Counted from the first letter of the stretch, positions 16,652-25,912 are shown. The stretch is DNA of 64,000 nt from an uncultured Phycisphaeraceae bacterium (GCA_937899905.1 CALCCF010000026.1:1-64000), one strand, 5' to 3'. Notes: generated by a model not told the origin, from the sequence alone. A program made the numbers and translations.

Positions 16652-19600
16652 ATGCCGGACAACGAGTTCCCGAAGATCAAGGCCCATCCTTTCCGCAAGG
16701 TCCAGCATCGGTCGGTCGATGCGATGTCGGCGTATTCTCGCGCGTCGACGCCCTACGCCGAGCTGTCGGTGACATCGAACTACACGTTCTTGAGGGGCGC
16801 GAGCCATCCCGAGGAGTTCGTCGAGCGGGCGGCCGAGCTCGGGCACGCGGCGGCGGCGATCGCCGACACGAACACGCTGGCCGGGGTCGTGCGTGCGCAC
16901 GTTGCCGCGAAGGAGGCGGGCATCCCGCTGGCTGTTGGGTCGCGGTTGGTCTTCGAGGATGGGCCCGACGTGCTGGCGTTCGCGACGGATCGGTCGTCGT
17001 ACAGCCGGCTGAGCCGGTTGCTGACCCTTGGCAAGCGCAGGGCACCCAAGGGCGAGTGCCACCTCGTGTTGCACGATCTGCTCGAGCACCAGAAGGAGTT
17101 GGTCGCGGTCGTGATGCCGCCGGCTGTGCTCGATGATGATGCGATCGCGGTGCTACACGGATTGCGTGACGCATTTGGCGATCGGCTTTCGCTGGCGGCC
17201 GCACGCGGGTATCGCCCGGGCGATGCCGAGCGGCTCGACCAGCTCGCGTCGCTCTCGCACGCCGTGGATGTGCCGTTGGTCGCCGTGAACGATGCCCATT
17301 ACCACTGCCAAGATCGCCGTGACCTACAGGACGTGCTCACGTGCATCCGCCACGGCTGCACGGTCGACACCGCCGGGTATCGCCTACATCCCAACGCCGA
17401 GCGGCATCTCAAGCCCACGGACGAGATGGCCCGGCTGTTTCGTGATTTTCCAGGTGCCGTTGAGCGATCCGCCGAGATCGCGTTGCGCGCGTCGGCGTTC
17501 AGCATGGACGAGCTGCGATACCAGTACCCGTCCGAGGCGTGCCCGGCGGGCGTGTCGGCGTCGGCGTATCTGCGGCAGGCGACGATGGCAGGCGCGACGT
17601 GGCGGTACGGCGATGATGTGCCCGAGTCGGTGCGCGGGACCATCGAGCACGAGCTGTCGATGATCGCCGAGCTCGGGTACGAGGCCTACTTCCTGACATG
17701 CTACGACATCGTGAACTTCGCGCGGTCGCGTGGCATCCTGTGCCAGGGCCGCGGCGGTGCGGCGAACAGCGCGGTGTGCTATTGCCTTGGCATCACCGAG
17801 GTCGACCCGGCTACGCACCACTTGTTGTTCGAGCGGTTTATCAGCCGCAGCCGGGGCGAGCCGCCGGATATCGATATCGATTTTGAGCACGAGCGACGTG
17901 AGGAGGTGATCCAGTATCTGTACCAGAAGTATGGACGCGATCGTGCGGCGCTGACCGCTGAAGTCATCACGTATCGCGGTCGGAGCGCCGTTCGCGAGGT
18001 TGGCAAGGCGATGGGGCTCTCGCTCGATGGCGTTGACGCGCTCGCCAAGAACCTTGACCGCTGGGGCGATGACGCGACGCCCGAACGCGTGCGTGAGGCC
18101 GGCTTTGACCCCGAGGACCCGACGATTGCCGCCATCATCGGCCTGACACGCCAGCTCATCGGCTTCCCGCGGCATCTCTCGCAGCACGTGGGCGGGTTCG
18201 TGATCACCGAGGGCCCGCTGCACGACCTCGTGCCCATCGAGAACGCGGCCATGGAAGACCGCACCGTCATCGAGTGGGACAAGGACGACATCGACGCGAT
18301 GGGGATGCTGAAGGTGGACTGCCTTGGGCTGGGGATGTTGACGTGTGTGCGGAAGGCGTTGGAGATGGTTGTTGGGAGAGAGACGGAGAGACGGAGAGAC
18401 CAAGAGACAGAGTGTGGGGGGTTCTATGGCGAATGTGAAGACGTTTCGGGATCTTGTGGCGTGGCAGAAAGCGATGGAGTTGGCTGTCATGGTCTACGAG
18501 GTGACCAAGTCGATGCCCGAGGGCGAGCGGTTTGGTCTGACCAATCAGATGAGGCGGGCGGCGGTGTCGATTCCTTCGAACATCGCCGAGGGCTTTGGCC
18601 GGGAGAGCCGGGGAGACCTTCTGAAGTTCTTGCGGATTGCCCGAGGATCGCTCAACGAGCTTTCGACCCAAGTCGAGCTTTCGGCACGGCTCGAAATCCT
18701 CACGATCGATTCGGGAATGACGAGCCTCATCGACGAGGCCGATCGCGTACTCCAGGGACTGATCCGAAGCCTGAAAAGCAAAGAATCGTAACACATGCAA
18801 CCACTTCGTCTCTCCGTCTCTGTATCTCTCCGTCTCTCTTTGAGCAAACCCTCACCCTCTTCCGAACCATCGCCTCCAACCCCACCGATCCCGCCGTCTA
18901 CGAGATGATCTCTCACGCCGACACCGTTGGCGTATTCCAGATCGAGAGCCGGGCGCAGATGTCGATGCTGCCTCGGCTCAAGCCGCGGTGTTTTTATGAT
19001 CTGGTGATCGAGGTCGCGATCGTTCGGCCCGGGCCGATCCAGGGGAACATGGTGCACCCGTACCTGCGTCGGCGTGAGGGCGCCGAGCCGGTGAGCTACC
19101 CGAGCGAGGAAGTGAAGGCCGTCCTGGAGCGCACGCTTGGGGTGCCGCTGTTCCAGGAGCAGGCGATGCAGCTGGCGATCGCGGCCGCGGGGTTTACGCC
19201 CGACGAGGCCGATGCGCTGCGCAAGGCGATGGCGGCGTGGAAGCGCAAGGGTGATGCGATCTACCGGTTCGGGCAGCAGCTCATCGATGGGATGGTCGCG
19301 AATGGGTATCCGAAGGAGTTCGCTGAACGCTGCTTCGAGCAGATCCGTGGGTTCAGCGAGTATGGGTTCCCCGAGAGCCATGCGGCGAGCTTTGCGATCC
19401 TGGTCTGGGTCTCGTGCTGGCTGAAGCGGTACAAGCCGGCGGCGTTCTGCGCGGCGATCATCAATAGCCAGCCGATGGGTTTCTATCAGCCGGCACAGAT
19501 CGTGCGCGATGCGAAGGAGCACGGTGTTGTCGTGCGGCCGATCGATGTGAACGAGAGTGTGTGGGATTGCACACTCGAAAGATGTGGAGAAGGGGCGGAG

Positions 19601-20395
19601 CGACGAAGCGGCGGAGGGGTTGGGGAGCCGCCGCATACGTGGGGATTGGGCGGGCCGGCGGTTCGGCTTGGGATGCGGTTGGTGAAGGGGATGGTCGAGG
19701 CGGATGCGCATCGGATCGCTGAGGCGGTGGGTGTGCACGGGCCGTTTGCGACGATCGAGAGGCTGTGGCGTGCGAGCGGGGTGAGCGTTCGCAGCTTGCG
19801 GGCGTTGGCTCGGGCCGACGCGTTCGGTTCGATGGGGCTCGATCGGCAGCGGGCGTTGTGGCAGATCAAGCCGTTGTGCGATGACCCGTTGCCACTCTTT
19901 GATGACACGGATCATGGTTACACGGTCGATGACGATCCCGATGGGCTCGGCTCGCTCCCCGCCGTGCCCGCGAACCGGCTGGTGCTTGAGGATTACTCGA
20001 GCACGGGGTTGTCGTTGAAGGCGCACCCGCTCTCGTTCGTGCGGGAGTCGCTCCGGGCGCGTGGCGCGATACCGGCGTCGGATCTGCGAAGCGAGCGGCT
20101 GTGCCCGCAGGGGCGCACGGTGTCGGTTGGCGGCTTGGTGCTCATGCGGCAGCGGCCGGGCACCGCGTCGGGGGTGGTGTTCATCACGCTGGAAGACGAG
20201 ACGGGCATCGTGAACCTGATCTTGTGGCGTGACGTGTTCGAGCGTTTCAGGCGAGTCGCGAGGCTGAGCCGGGTCATGCTCGCCCACGGGCACATCGAGC
20301 GGCAGGGCGAGGTCGTCCATCTGCATGTCCATGGGCTGGAGAGTCTGGACGACCAACTCGATGCGCTGGTCGCTCGCAGCCGCGACTTCCACTAG
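16652..20395 (+). CDS. dnaE2: Error-prone DNA polymerase DnaE2, interrupted by an in-frame insertion
   Basis: ATG 16652 has GAGG seven bases upstream. Domains: PHP (from residue about 35, YTFLRGASHPEEFVE), palm with PDIDIDFEHERR (near 404) and the third catalytic Asp in KVDCLGLGMLT (near 556), fingers (TVGVFQIESRAQM, RPGPIQGNMVHPYLRRR), a helix-hairpin-helix region and an OB fold at the end. At 1247 residues it is about 150 too long. The excess is residues about 576-729, a low-conservation stretch with no stops that coincides with an inserted element encoding its own protein. Outside it the enzyme looks intact. A second small extra piece lies near residues 975-1000. It copies past DNA lesions together with ImuA and ImuB. 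Confidence 0.92.
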   Translation: MPDNEFPKIKAHPFRKVQHRSVDAMSAYSRASTPYAELSVTSNYTFLRGASHPEEFVERAAELGHAAAAIADTNTLAGVVRAHVAAKEAGIPLAVGSRLVFEDGPDVLAFATDRSSYSRLSRLLTLGKRRAPKGECHLVLHDLLEHQKELVAVVMPPAVLDDDAIAVLHGLRDAFGDRLSLAAARGYRPGDAERLDQLASLSHAVDVPLVAVNDAHYHCQDRRDLQDVLTCIRHGCTVDTAGYRLHPNAERHLKPTDEMARLFRDFPGAVERSAEIALRASAFSMDELRYQYPSEACPAGVSASAYLRQATMAGATWRYGDDVPESVRGTIEHELSMIAELGYEAYFLTCYDIVNFARSRGILCQGRGGAANSAVCYCLGITEVDPATHHLLFERFISRSRGEPPDIDIDFEHERREEVIQYLYQKYGRDRAALTAEVITYRGRSAVREVGKAMGLSLDGVDALAKNLDRWGDDATPERVREAGFDPEDPTIAAIIGLTRQLIGFPRHLSQHVGGFVITEGPLHDLVPIENAAMEDRTVIEWDKDDIDAMGMLKVDCLGLGMLTCVRKALEMVVGRETERRRDQETECGGFYGECEDVSGSCGVAESDGVGCHGLRGDQVDARGRAVWSDQSDEAGGGVDSFEHRRGLWPGEPGRPSEVLADCPRIAQRAFDPSRAFGTARNPHDRFGNDEPHRRGRSRTPGTDPKPEKQRIVTHATTSSLRLCISPSLFEQTLTLFRTIASNPTDPAVYEMISHADTVGVFQIESRAQMSMLPRLKPRCFYDLVIEVAIVRPGPIQGNMVHPYLRRREGAEPVSYPSEEVKAVLERTLGVPLFQEQAMQLAIAAAGFTPDEADALRKAMAAWKRKGDAIYRFGQQLIDGMVANGYPKEFAERCFEQIRGFSEYGFPESHAASFAILVWVSCWLKRYKPAAFCAAIINSQPMGFYQPAQIVRDAKEHGVVVRPIDVNESVWDCTLERCGEGAERRSGGGVGEPPHTWGLGGPAVRLGMRLVKGMVEADAHRIAEAVGVHGPFATIERLWRASGVSVRSLRALARADAFGSMGLDRQRALWQIKPLCDDPLPLFDDTDHGYTVDDDPDGLGSLPAVPANRLVLEDYSSTGLSLKAHPLSFVRESLRARGAIPASDLRSERLCPQGRTVSVGGLVLMRQRPGTASGVVFITLEDETGIVNLILWRDVFERFRRVARLSRVMLAHGHIERQGEVVHLHVHGLESLDDQLDALVARSRDFH
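18377..18391 (+). repeat. Left inverted repeat of the dnaE2 insertion
   Basis: AGAGAGACGGAGAGA, followed by a further GAGAGACC copy to about 18400. It is the exact reverse complement of 18825-18839. The part 18379-18393 recurs identically at 41367-41381. Confidence 0.85.
18426..18791 (+). CDS. Four-helix-bundle protein (23S rRNA intervening-sequence protein family)
   Basis: A 121-residue protein from ATG 18426, with a G-rich ribosome site just upstream, in the +1 frame relative to dnaE2. FRDLVAWQKAMELAV, GLTNQMRRAAVSIPSNIAEG, FLRIARGSLNELSTQVELS and the C-terminal helix LIDEADRVLQGLIRSLK are the full signature of the TIGR02436/S23 family, at its usual length. Family members fold as pentameric helical bundles, and related Avd proteins bind nucleic acid in diversity-generating retroelements; the cellular role is unknown. 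Its intactness inside another gene suggests recent insertion or active maintenance. It may be read from the dnaE2 transcript. Confidence 0.92.
   Translation: MANVKTFRDLVAWQKAMELAVMVYEVTKSMPEGERFGLTNQMRRAAVSIPSNIAEGFGRESRGDLLKFLRIARGSLNELSTQVELSARLEILTIDSGMTSLIDEADRVLQGLIRSLKSKES
18825..18839 (+). repeat. Right inverted repeat of the dnaE2 insertion
   Basis: TCTCTCCGTCTCTCT, preceded by more octamers (CGTCTCTC, CGTCTCTG) from about 18807. It pairs with 18377-18391, and dnaE2 coding sequence resumes within a few bases. Confidence 0.85.
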
Positions 20396-20429
20396 CCAGC
20401 GCACTTGATCGATTTGGCTAGAATGTCGC

Positions 20430-21635
20430 GTGACACGCAGAGCTGCTATCTTGTCCGCCCTTCGAACGCCGATTGGTCGGTACGGTGGCCAGTTGGCCTC
20501 GGTGAGACCCGACGACCTTGCGGCGCTTGCGATAAAGGCCGTAGTCGAGCGATCCGGTGTTGATCCCGCGTCGATCGATGATGTCTATCTCGGTGCTGCG
20601 AACCAGGCCGGCGAAGACAACCGCAACGTGGCACGCATGGCGGCGCTGCTCGCCGGGCTGCCCGAGTCGGTACCTGGCGCGACGGTCAATCGGTTGTGCG
20701 CGTCGGGGCTCGAGGCGGTCAACGTTGCGGCCCGGATGATCGAGGCCGGAATGGGTCACGTGTTCGTCGCGGGCGGGGTCGAGTCGATGAGCCGGGCGCC
20801 GTACGTGCTGAGCAAGGCCGATGCCGCATTCGGTCGCGGTCAGGAGATGCACGATACCTCCATCGGGTGGCGATTCGTGAACCCGCGGTTAGCCGGGATG
20901 CACCCGCCATATGCGATGGGGGAAACGGCAGAAAACGTCGCGCGCAAGCACGGCATCAGCCGCGAGGATCAGGATGCGTTCGCGCTGCGCAGCCAGAAAT
21001 GCTGGGTAGAGGCGCACGAGGCCGGTCGCTTTGCGGACGAGTTGCTGCCAGTTGATGTGCCCCAACGCCGCGGTGATCCGGTTCGACTAGAGGTTGACGA
21101 GCATCCCAGGCCAGATACAACCATCGAGAAGCTGGCCAAGCTGCGGCCGGTCTTCGCCAAGGACGATCTGGGTACAGTCACCGCTGGTAATTCATCGGGT
21201 GTGAACGACGGCGCGGCGGCACTCCTGCTGATGGAAGCCGAGCGTGCGAAATCGCTTGGGCTGAAACCGCTGGCGTATGTCGGCGTGAGTGCATCGGCTG
21301 GAGTCGACCCCGCGTACATGGGCCTCGGCCCAATCCCAGCGACTCGTAAGGCTCTCGATCGAGCGGGCGTGTCATTGGCCGATGTGGGACGCTTCGAGAT
21401 CAACGAGGCATTCGCAGCGCAGGCGGTCGCGTGCCAGCGTGAACTGGGCATTGAGGATGAATGCCTGAACGTCAACGGCGGGGCGATCGCCATTGGCCAC
21501 CCGCTAGGCTGCAGTGGCGCTCGGCTCGCGGCGACACTCGTGCACGAGATGCGTCGAAGCGACACGGAGCGTGGGCTGGCTTCGCTGTGCGTCGGTGTCG
21601 GGCAGGGGCTCGCGACCGTGTTCGAGCTTGCGTGA
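20430..21635 (+). CDS. Thiolase (acetyl-CoA acetyltransferase or 3-oxoadipyl-CoA thiolase type)
   Basis: A 401-residue protein from GTG 20430. Catalytic residues are all present: acyl-accepting Cys90 in [11 protein letters not shown], His357 in [16 protein letters not shown] and Cys387 in LCVGVGQG. Thiolases cleave or form 3-oxoacyl-CoA; the length and the stretch [20 protein letters not shown] resemble PcaF/AtoB-type biosynthetic or degradative thiolases. The gene converges, three bases apart, with an aminotransferase gene whose operon encodes a CoA-transferase, so acetoacetyl-CoA or a 3-oxoacyl-CoA made by the latter is a likely substrate. A TAGAAT box sits only six bases upstream of the start, so a very short leader is possible. 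Confidence 0.9.
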   Translation: MTRRAAILSALRTPIGRYGGQLASVRPDDLAALAIKAVVERSGVDPASIDDVYLGAANQAGEDNRNVARMAALLAGLPESVPGATVNRLCASGLEAVNVAARMIEAGMGHVFVAGGVESMSRAPYVLSKADAAFGRGQEMHDTSIGWRFVNPRLAGMHPPYAMGETAENVARKHGISREDQDAFALRSQKCWVEAHEAGRFADELLPVDVPQRRGDPVRLEVDEHPRPDTTIEKLAKLRPVFAKDDLGTVTAGNSSGVNDGAAALLLMEAERAKSLGLKPLAYVGVSASAGVDPAYMGLGPIPATRKALDRAGVSLADVGRFEINEAFAAQAVACQRELGIEDECLNVNGGAIAIGHPLGCSGARLAATLVHEMRRSDTERGLASLCVGVGQGLATVFELA

Positions 21636-21638
21636 GGC

Positions 21639-22964
21639 CTACGGCATCGATGCGATCTTGGCGAGGCCGGACTCTGTCGCAGCGACGAGGTGGTCGATCT
21701 CGGACTCGGTCATCGGCGTAGAGAGTGCTGCCGTGCACGTGTTGATCATGATGCACCCGTGGTCGAACAAGTGATCGAGCAGTACGGCCAGTCTCGCGTT
21801 CTCTTCGGCTGTCGTGTGGGCCTCTCGATAGTTGTGGGGTGCACTCGCCTTCATGTGAACGCGGAACATCGACCCTGTGCCGGTGACACACGCCTTCGCG
21901 CCAGTACGCTCGATCGCGGACTCGATGCCTTGCTTGCCGCGATCGGCGAGCGCGTTCAGCCGCTGGACAGCGGATCGATCGAATTTGCACATCGCCGTCA
22001 GGCCAGCAATGGTGCTGATCGGATTCGCCGAGAAGGTGCCCGAGTGTGGGAAGAGGTAGCGATCGCCGCGCGGGTTCATGGTGTCCATGACCTCGGTGCG
22101 ACCGGCAACCGCACCGATCGGGAAGCCGCCGCCGATCAGCTTGCCGATGGCGGTCAGGTCTGGAGTGATGTCGTATCGCTCTTGAAGGCCGCCGAATTCT
22201 GAGCGGAACGTGATGACCTCGTCGAGCACAAGCAGCGCGCTATGCCGCTCGGTCCACTCGGCGATTGCCTTCGCGAATTGCGGATCGACCGGATTCAGCC
22301 CAACGCGGTGGGGCATCAGGTCGAGAAGGACGCACGCGAGTTCGTGCGCGTGCTCGTTCAGCCTGGCGATCGCTCGGTCGATGTCGTTAAACGGCAAGAT
22401 GACGACGTCGTCGAGGGCGGATCGGGGCGTGCCGTGCACGAGCGGCACGGACTCGGGCCGATCGACATCGCCCCAAGTCTCGGGCTTGGGGGCCTGGCTG
22501 ACCTCGGCGTAGTCGTACCCGCCGTGGTAGGCACCCTCGATCTTGGCGATCTTGGACCGCCCGGTGTGCGCCCTTGCCGCCTTGAGGCACACCATCAGCG
22601 CCTCTGTGCCCGAGTTTACGAATCGCATCTTCTCGAAGGCTGGGCTCCGGCTACAGATGTGCTCGGCGTACTCGACCTCGGACTCGGTCGCCATCATGAA
22701 CGCACTGCCACGGGCAAGCTGGTCGGTCACCGCGTGCTCGATGTCCGGATCGGCGTGTCCGTGGATGAGCGAGCACATGTTGTTCGAGAAGTCGATGCGC
22801 TCGACGCCGTCGAGATCGGTGATGCGGCAGCCCTTGCCGAAGGCGGCGTACGCGGGGTGGGGGGAGCGGAGCACGGTGTTGCGGCTTACGCCCCCGGGCA
22901 GGACGCGCTTGGCGCGCTCGAACAGTTCGGCGCTGCGGGTGGCTTGTGCGGTGTCGGGTGTCAT
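21639..22964 (-). CDS. Class III aminotransferase, glutamate-1-semialdehyde aminomutase-like
   Basis: 441 residues from ATG 22964, which overlaps the upstream CoA-transferase stop by four bases. The frame extends further upstream but as Arg-rich non-conserved sequence. Family features: [13 protein letters not shown] at the start, [36 protein letters not shown] and [17 protein letters not shown] with the PLP-binding Lys. This is the HemL-like branch that also contains beta-amino-acid transaminases. Being the last gene of a KamA/CoA-transferase operon argues for a catabolic transaminase acting on a beta-amino acid rather than haem synthesis; that is inference. Confidence 0.82.
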   Translation of the reverse strand: MTPDTAQATRSAELFERAKRVLPGGVSRNTVLRSPHPAYAAFGKGCRITDLDGVERIDFSNNMCSLIHGHADPDIEHAVTDQLARGSAFMMATESEVEYAEHICSRSPAFEKMRFVNSGTEALMVCLKAARAHTGRSKIAKIEGAYHGGYDYAEVSQAPKPETWGDVDRPESVPLVHGTPRSALDDVVILPFNDIDRAIARLNEHAHELACVLLDLMPHRVGLNPVDPQFAKAIAEWTERHSALLVLDEVITFRSEFGGLQERYDITPDLTAIGKLIGGGFPIGAVAGRTEVMDTMNPRGDRYLFPHSGTFSANPISTIAGLTAMCKFDRSAVQRLNALADRGKQGIESAIERTGAKACVTGTGSMFRVHMKASAPHNYREAHTTAEENARLAVLLDHLFDHGCIMINTCTAALSTPMTESEIDHLVAATESGLAKIASMP

Positions 22965-23623
22965 GGCTGAAGAAGTGGGGCTCCGGTGCGTTCCTGGACG
23001 TAACCGAACTCGACGCCGGGACTCAGCTCGACGAGTCGAAATCCGTCGGGCGTGATGTCGATCACGGCGAGGTCGGTGTAGACGCGATCGATGACGCCGA
23101 GCCCGGTCAGCGGATAGGTACATGCGGGGACGAGCTTGGGTTCACCAGTCTTCGTGGTATGCTGCGTGATCGCAAAAACCTTCTTCACCCCCGCGACAAG
23201 ATCCATCGCGCCGCCGACCGCTGGGATGGCGTCCGGAGCGCCGGTTGACCAGTTTGCAAGGTCGCCGTTGGCCGCGATCTGCAGCGCACCGAGCACGCAG
23301 AGATCGATGTGCCCACCGCGAATCATCGCGAAGCTGTCGGCGTGGTGGAAGAACGAGCCCCCGGGGTTCACCGTCACGTGACGCTTGCCGGCATTGATCA
23401 GCTCGGGATCTTCGCTGCCCTCGGCCGGCGAGGGTCCCATGCCGAGCAGGCCGTTCTCGGTGTGGTAGACGACCTCACGTCCCACGGGGACGTACTTGGC
23501 AACCAGCTCGGGTATGCCGATGCCGAGGTTGACGTACGAGCCATCGGCGATGTCCTGCGCGAGCCGCTCGGCCATCTGCTCGCGCGTGCGCCCGATGCGT
23601 TCGCTGGCGGTCGCGGGTGTCAT
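22961..23623 (-). CDS. scoB: 3-oxoacid CoA-transferase subunit B
   Basis: A 220-residue protein with the B-subunit signature: YVNLGIGIPELVAKYVP, TENGLLGMGPSP, then PGGSFFHHADSFAMIRGGHIDLCVLGALQ. The catalytic Glu is in HTENG, near residue 56, and forms the glutamyl-CoA intermediate. It overlaps both neighbours by four bases. With subunit A it moves CoA from succinyl-CoA or acetyl-CoA to acetoacetate or another 3-oxoacid. ScoB, AtoA and PcaJ cannot be separated by sequence alone. Confidence 0.9.
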   Translation of the reverse strand: MTPATASERIGRTREQMAERLAQDIADGSYVNLGIGIPELVAKYVPVGREVVYHTENGLLGMGPSPAEGSEDPELINAGKRHVTVNPGGSFFHHADSFAMIRGGHIDLCVLGALQIAANGDLANWSTGAPDAIPAVGGAMDLVAGVKKVFAITQHTTKTGEPKLVPACTYPLTGLGVIDRVYTDLAVIDITPDGFRLVELSPGVEFGYVQERTGAPLLQP

Positions 23624-24330
23624 GGGTAGGTCGCTCCAGCCGCAACAAGCTCGGACTCGTGAACCGGACTGGCGACCTCGACGACTCGATCGATGAAGAT
23701 CCCCGGAGACACGACGATTTCGGGATCGATCCCGCCGGGCTCGACGATCTGCTCAGCCTGCACGATGGCCACGTTACTCGCCATGGCCATCGGCGGCCCG
23801 AAGTTTCGTGCGGTTTTGTTGTAGATGGTGTTGCCGTGGGTGTCGGCGCTCTTGGCCTTGACGAGCGCGAAGTCGGCTCTCAAGCCGTGCTCCAAGATGA
23901 ACTCGCGTCCGTCGAATGTGCGTTGCTCTTTGCCCTCGGCCAGCGGTGTCCCAACGGCCGTGGCTGTGTAGAACGCTGGGATGCCTGCACCGCCAGCGCG
24001 GATGCGCTCGGCGAGGGTGCCCTGGGGCACCAGCTCGAGCTTGGTCTTCCCGGCGCGGTACAACTCAGGGAACACGGTGGAGTTGGCCGTTCGCGGGAAG
24101 GAGCACACCACCTTCGAGACCCGGCCCGCCTTGAGGAGCGCGGCAAGGCCAACCTCACCGCTGCCGGTGTTATTGCTCACCACGGTGAGATCGGTCGCGC
24201 CTTGATCGATGAGCGCGTGGATCAACTCGACCGGGCTGCCGGCTTCTCCGAAGCCGCCAACCATGATCGTCGCGCCGTCGAACACGTCCGCAACGGCCTC
24301 GGACGGGCTACCGACGCGCTTGTCGATCAT
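23620..24330 (-). CDS. scoA: 3-oxoacid CoA-transferase subunit A
   Basis: A 236-residue protein with the A-subunit pattern: ATIMVGGFGEAGSPVELIHALI, NNTGSGEVGLAALLKAGRV, PQGTLAERIRAGGAGIPAFYT and DFALVKAKSADTHGN. The complex is an alpha-beta type transferase; subunit A binds CoA. Four-base overlaps with scoB and with the kamA-like gene show strict translational coupling in the operon. Substrate could be acetoacetate (Sco/Ato) or 3-oxoadipate (PcaI). Confidence 0.9.
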   Translation of the reverse strand: MIDKRVGSPSEAVADVFDGATIMVGGFGEAGSPVELIHALIDQGATDLTVVSNNTGSGEVGLAALLKAGRVSKVVCSFPRTANSTVFPELYRAGKTKLELVPQGTLAERIRAGGAGIPAFYTATAVGTPLAEGKEQRTFDGREFILEHGLRADFALVKAKSADTHGNTIYNKTARNFGPPMAMASNVAIVQAEQIVEPGGIDPEIVVSPGIFIDRVVEVASPVHESELVAAGATYP

Positions 24331-25796
24331 CCGCAGGGCCCGGTCATCTGCGGCATCGAAGCGGGCATGCCGGGCGTGCCATGCTGTTTGGTGCGGGTGT
24401 AGTCGAACAGGCCCGCCTCATCGAAGAGGACGCGATCCTCGTAGTCGTCGAACCACAGAGCCTCGGGGTTGCGGCCCACAATGCAGACCTTGCCGATTTC
24501 CTTCGCACCGCCGGAATTGCGCAGCAGCTTGAAGATGACGACGCCGTTCTCCGAACCCTTCAGGCCGGGGATCGGCTCGTTGGTCACGGACGCGACCTCG
24601 GTCTTGCCCTTGTAGTGCGTGATGGAAAGGCGGGCGTGCTTCTCGACGCCCGAGAGGCCCATCTGCGACTCGTTGAGGATCTGCCAGGCCCTCTCCATCG
24701 GGATGTTGAATGCCTTGTACGCGACGATGTCGCGGCCGCAGAAGAAGTAGTGGTTCTCGCCGCCGGCTCGCTTGAACTCGCGCTGCAGGATGCGCAGGGC
24801 ATCCGGATCGTCGTTGATGCCCTTGATGATCGGAGCCTGGTTCTGCACGGTGAGCCAGCCGCGGCCGGCGAGGCCACGCATTGCCTCTCCCGTCGCCGGG
24901 ATCCACTGCTTAAACCCACGCTCGTCTTCGACGTAGTTGCCGTCGGGATCCTTCGCGAGGATCTCGTCGGGGTGCTCGAAGTGCAGCATGAAGTTCATGC
25001 CGACCTCGGGGTACAGCTCGTGGAAGCGGTCGAGCATGTTAAAGAAGGTCTGATCGAAGCGCTGCGGGAAGAAGGCCATCTCCTTCGTGCCCACACGGAT
25101 TGTCTCGACGCCGGCCTCGGCGAGGGCCGCGAACCAGGCCGCGAGCTTGGCGTTATTCAGCACCATCGCATCGCCACCGGACAGCAGGATCTCGCGGAGC
25201 TTCTCGCGGCCGGTCTCGGGGTGGACACCGCCGTTGGACGCCACGATCGCGTTGTGCTGCTTGATGTACGGGATGATCTCGGAGATCTTGGCCAGGCCCT
25301 TCTTCTTGACCGTGCCGTCAATACGTTTCACGTCCTTGCGGGCGATCAGCTCCTCGCGGTAGCAGAAGCGGCAGTGTGCCGAGCACGTCGAGATGACGTA
25401 CATCAGGCCCATCTCGTACTTATGCAGCAGGCCCTCGACCGGGCTGTAGTCCATCTGGTTGCCGGGGTCCTCGGAGCCCTGGAGGTTGTCGGTCTCGTCG
25501 GGGCTGGCCTTCACGATGCGCTGTATGGCCGCGCTGTTCTTGGCGATCTCGTAGTAGTGCCGAGTCATCTTCACCGGCATACGAGACTCGACGTCGCGCT
25601 CGGTGCCCTTGCGCACGCGGAGGGCCACGATCTCGTCGCCACCGTAGAAGTTGAGCATGTCTTCTGGAGCCTTCTCATCGAAGAAGGGCTTGAGCCCGTT
25701 GATGATGCCGCGCTCGTAGCGGGGGTCCTCGACGGTCTCGAGGAACGCCTTCTCGCGGTCGGTAGGGCTGTATTCGTAGCTCTGCTCTTGGATCAT
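24327..25796 (-). CDS. KamA-family radical SAM aminomutase (lysine 2,3-aminomutase-like)
   Basis: A 489-residue protein from ATG 25796. Radical SAM cysteines are Cys138, Cys142 and Cys145 in CSAHCRFC, preceded by GLMYVISTC; ILLSGGDAMVLNNAKLAAWF is the KamA-type GGD motif, and LHFEHPDEI and TVQNQAPIIKGIND are shared barrel motifs. It differs from classical lysine 2,3-aminomutase: the usual CRHCTRRR is CRFCYREE, and the protein is longer than most. It should use SAM, 4Fe-4S and PLP to move an amino group from the alpha to the beta carbon, but the substrate may not be lysine. It leads the operon with the CoA-transferase and aminotransferase genes. Confidence 0.82.
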   Translation of the reverse strand: MIQEQSYEYSPTDREKAFLETVEDPRYERGIINGLKPFFDEKAPEDMLNFYGGDEIVALRVRKGTERDVESRMPVKMTRHYYEIAKNSAAIQRIVKASPDETDNLQGSEDPGNQMDYSPVEGLLHKYEMGLMYVISTCSAHCRFCYREELIARKDVKRIDGTVKKKGLAKISEIIPYIKQHNAIVASNGGVHPETGREKLREILLSGGDAMVLNNAKLAAWFAALAEAGVETIRVGTKEMAFFPQRFDQTFFNMLDRFHELYPEVGMNFMLHFEHPDEILAKDPDGNYVEDERGFKQWIPATGEAMRGLAGRGWLTVQNQAPIIKGINDDPDALRILQREFKRAGGENHYFFCGRDIVAYKAFNIPMERAWQILNESQMGLSGVEKHARLSITHYKGKTEVASVTNEPIPGLKGSENGVVIFKLLRNSGGAKEIGKVCIVGRNPEALWFDDYEDRVLFDEAGLFDYTRTKQHGTPGMPASMPQMTGPCG

Positions 25797-25859
25797 GCGC
25801 GTTTGCTCCTGAGCGGTTAGTGAGTTTTCTGGCTCGAGACTGAAACGAATCGTACAGTA

Positions 25860-25875
25860 TGCACTAGAGAGTGCA
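25860..25875. promoter_or_regulatory. Palindrome between the kamA-like operon and rpiR
   Basis: TGCACT (25860-25865) and AGTGCA (25870-25875) form a perfect dyad around AGAG, about 38 bases before the RpiR start and 64 bases before the KamA-like start. Its position in a divergent intergenic region beside a regulator gene makes it the natural operator candidate. Confidence 0.5.
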
Positions 25876-25912
25876 ACAAAATGACCAGGATCGCCGAGAG
25901 CGTAGCCACCCC

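Larger units (their letters stand above)
18377..18839 (+). mobile_element. Intervening-sequence-like element inside dnaE2
   Basis: About 463 bases bounded by a 15-base perfect inverted repeat (18377-18391 and 18825-18839). Both ends consist of tandem octamers GAGAGACG or its complement. Inside is one gene for a four-helix-bundle protein. The element interrupts DnaE2 just after the palm catalytic Asp, in a loop between VRKALEM and TLTLFRTI, and keeps the dnaE2 frame open throughout. In layout (stem-forming ends plus a four-helix-bundle gene) it matches the intervening sequences known from 23S rRNA genes of Leptospira and Coxiella, but the host is a protein gene. The exact edges of the insertion are not determined. 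Confidence 0.75.

Noticed and set aside
18377-18839. Intein in DnaE2
   Set aside because: The DnaE2 frame of the insert has no intein block motifs (no Cys/Ser at the start, no His-Asn at the end), and a complete four-helix-bundle gene sits in another frame.
24381-25820. Plus-strand open frame of about 480 codons opposite the KamA-like gene
   Set aside because: Leu/Val/His-rich shadow of a confirmed enzyme gene; no ribosome site or motif.
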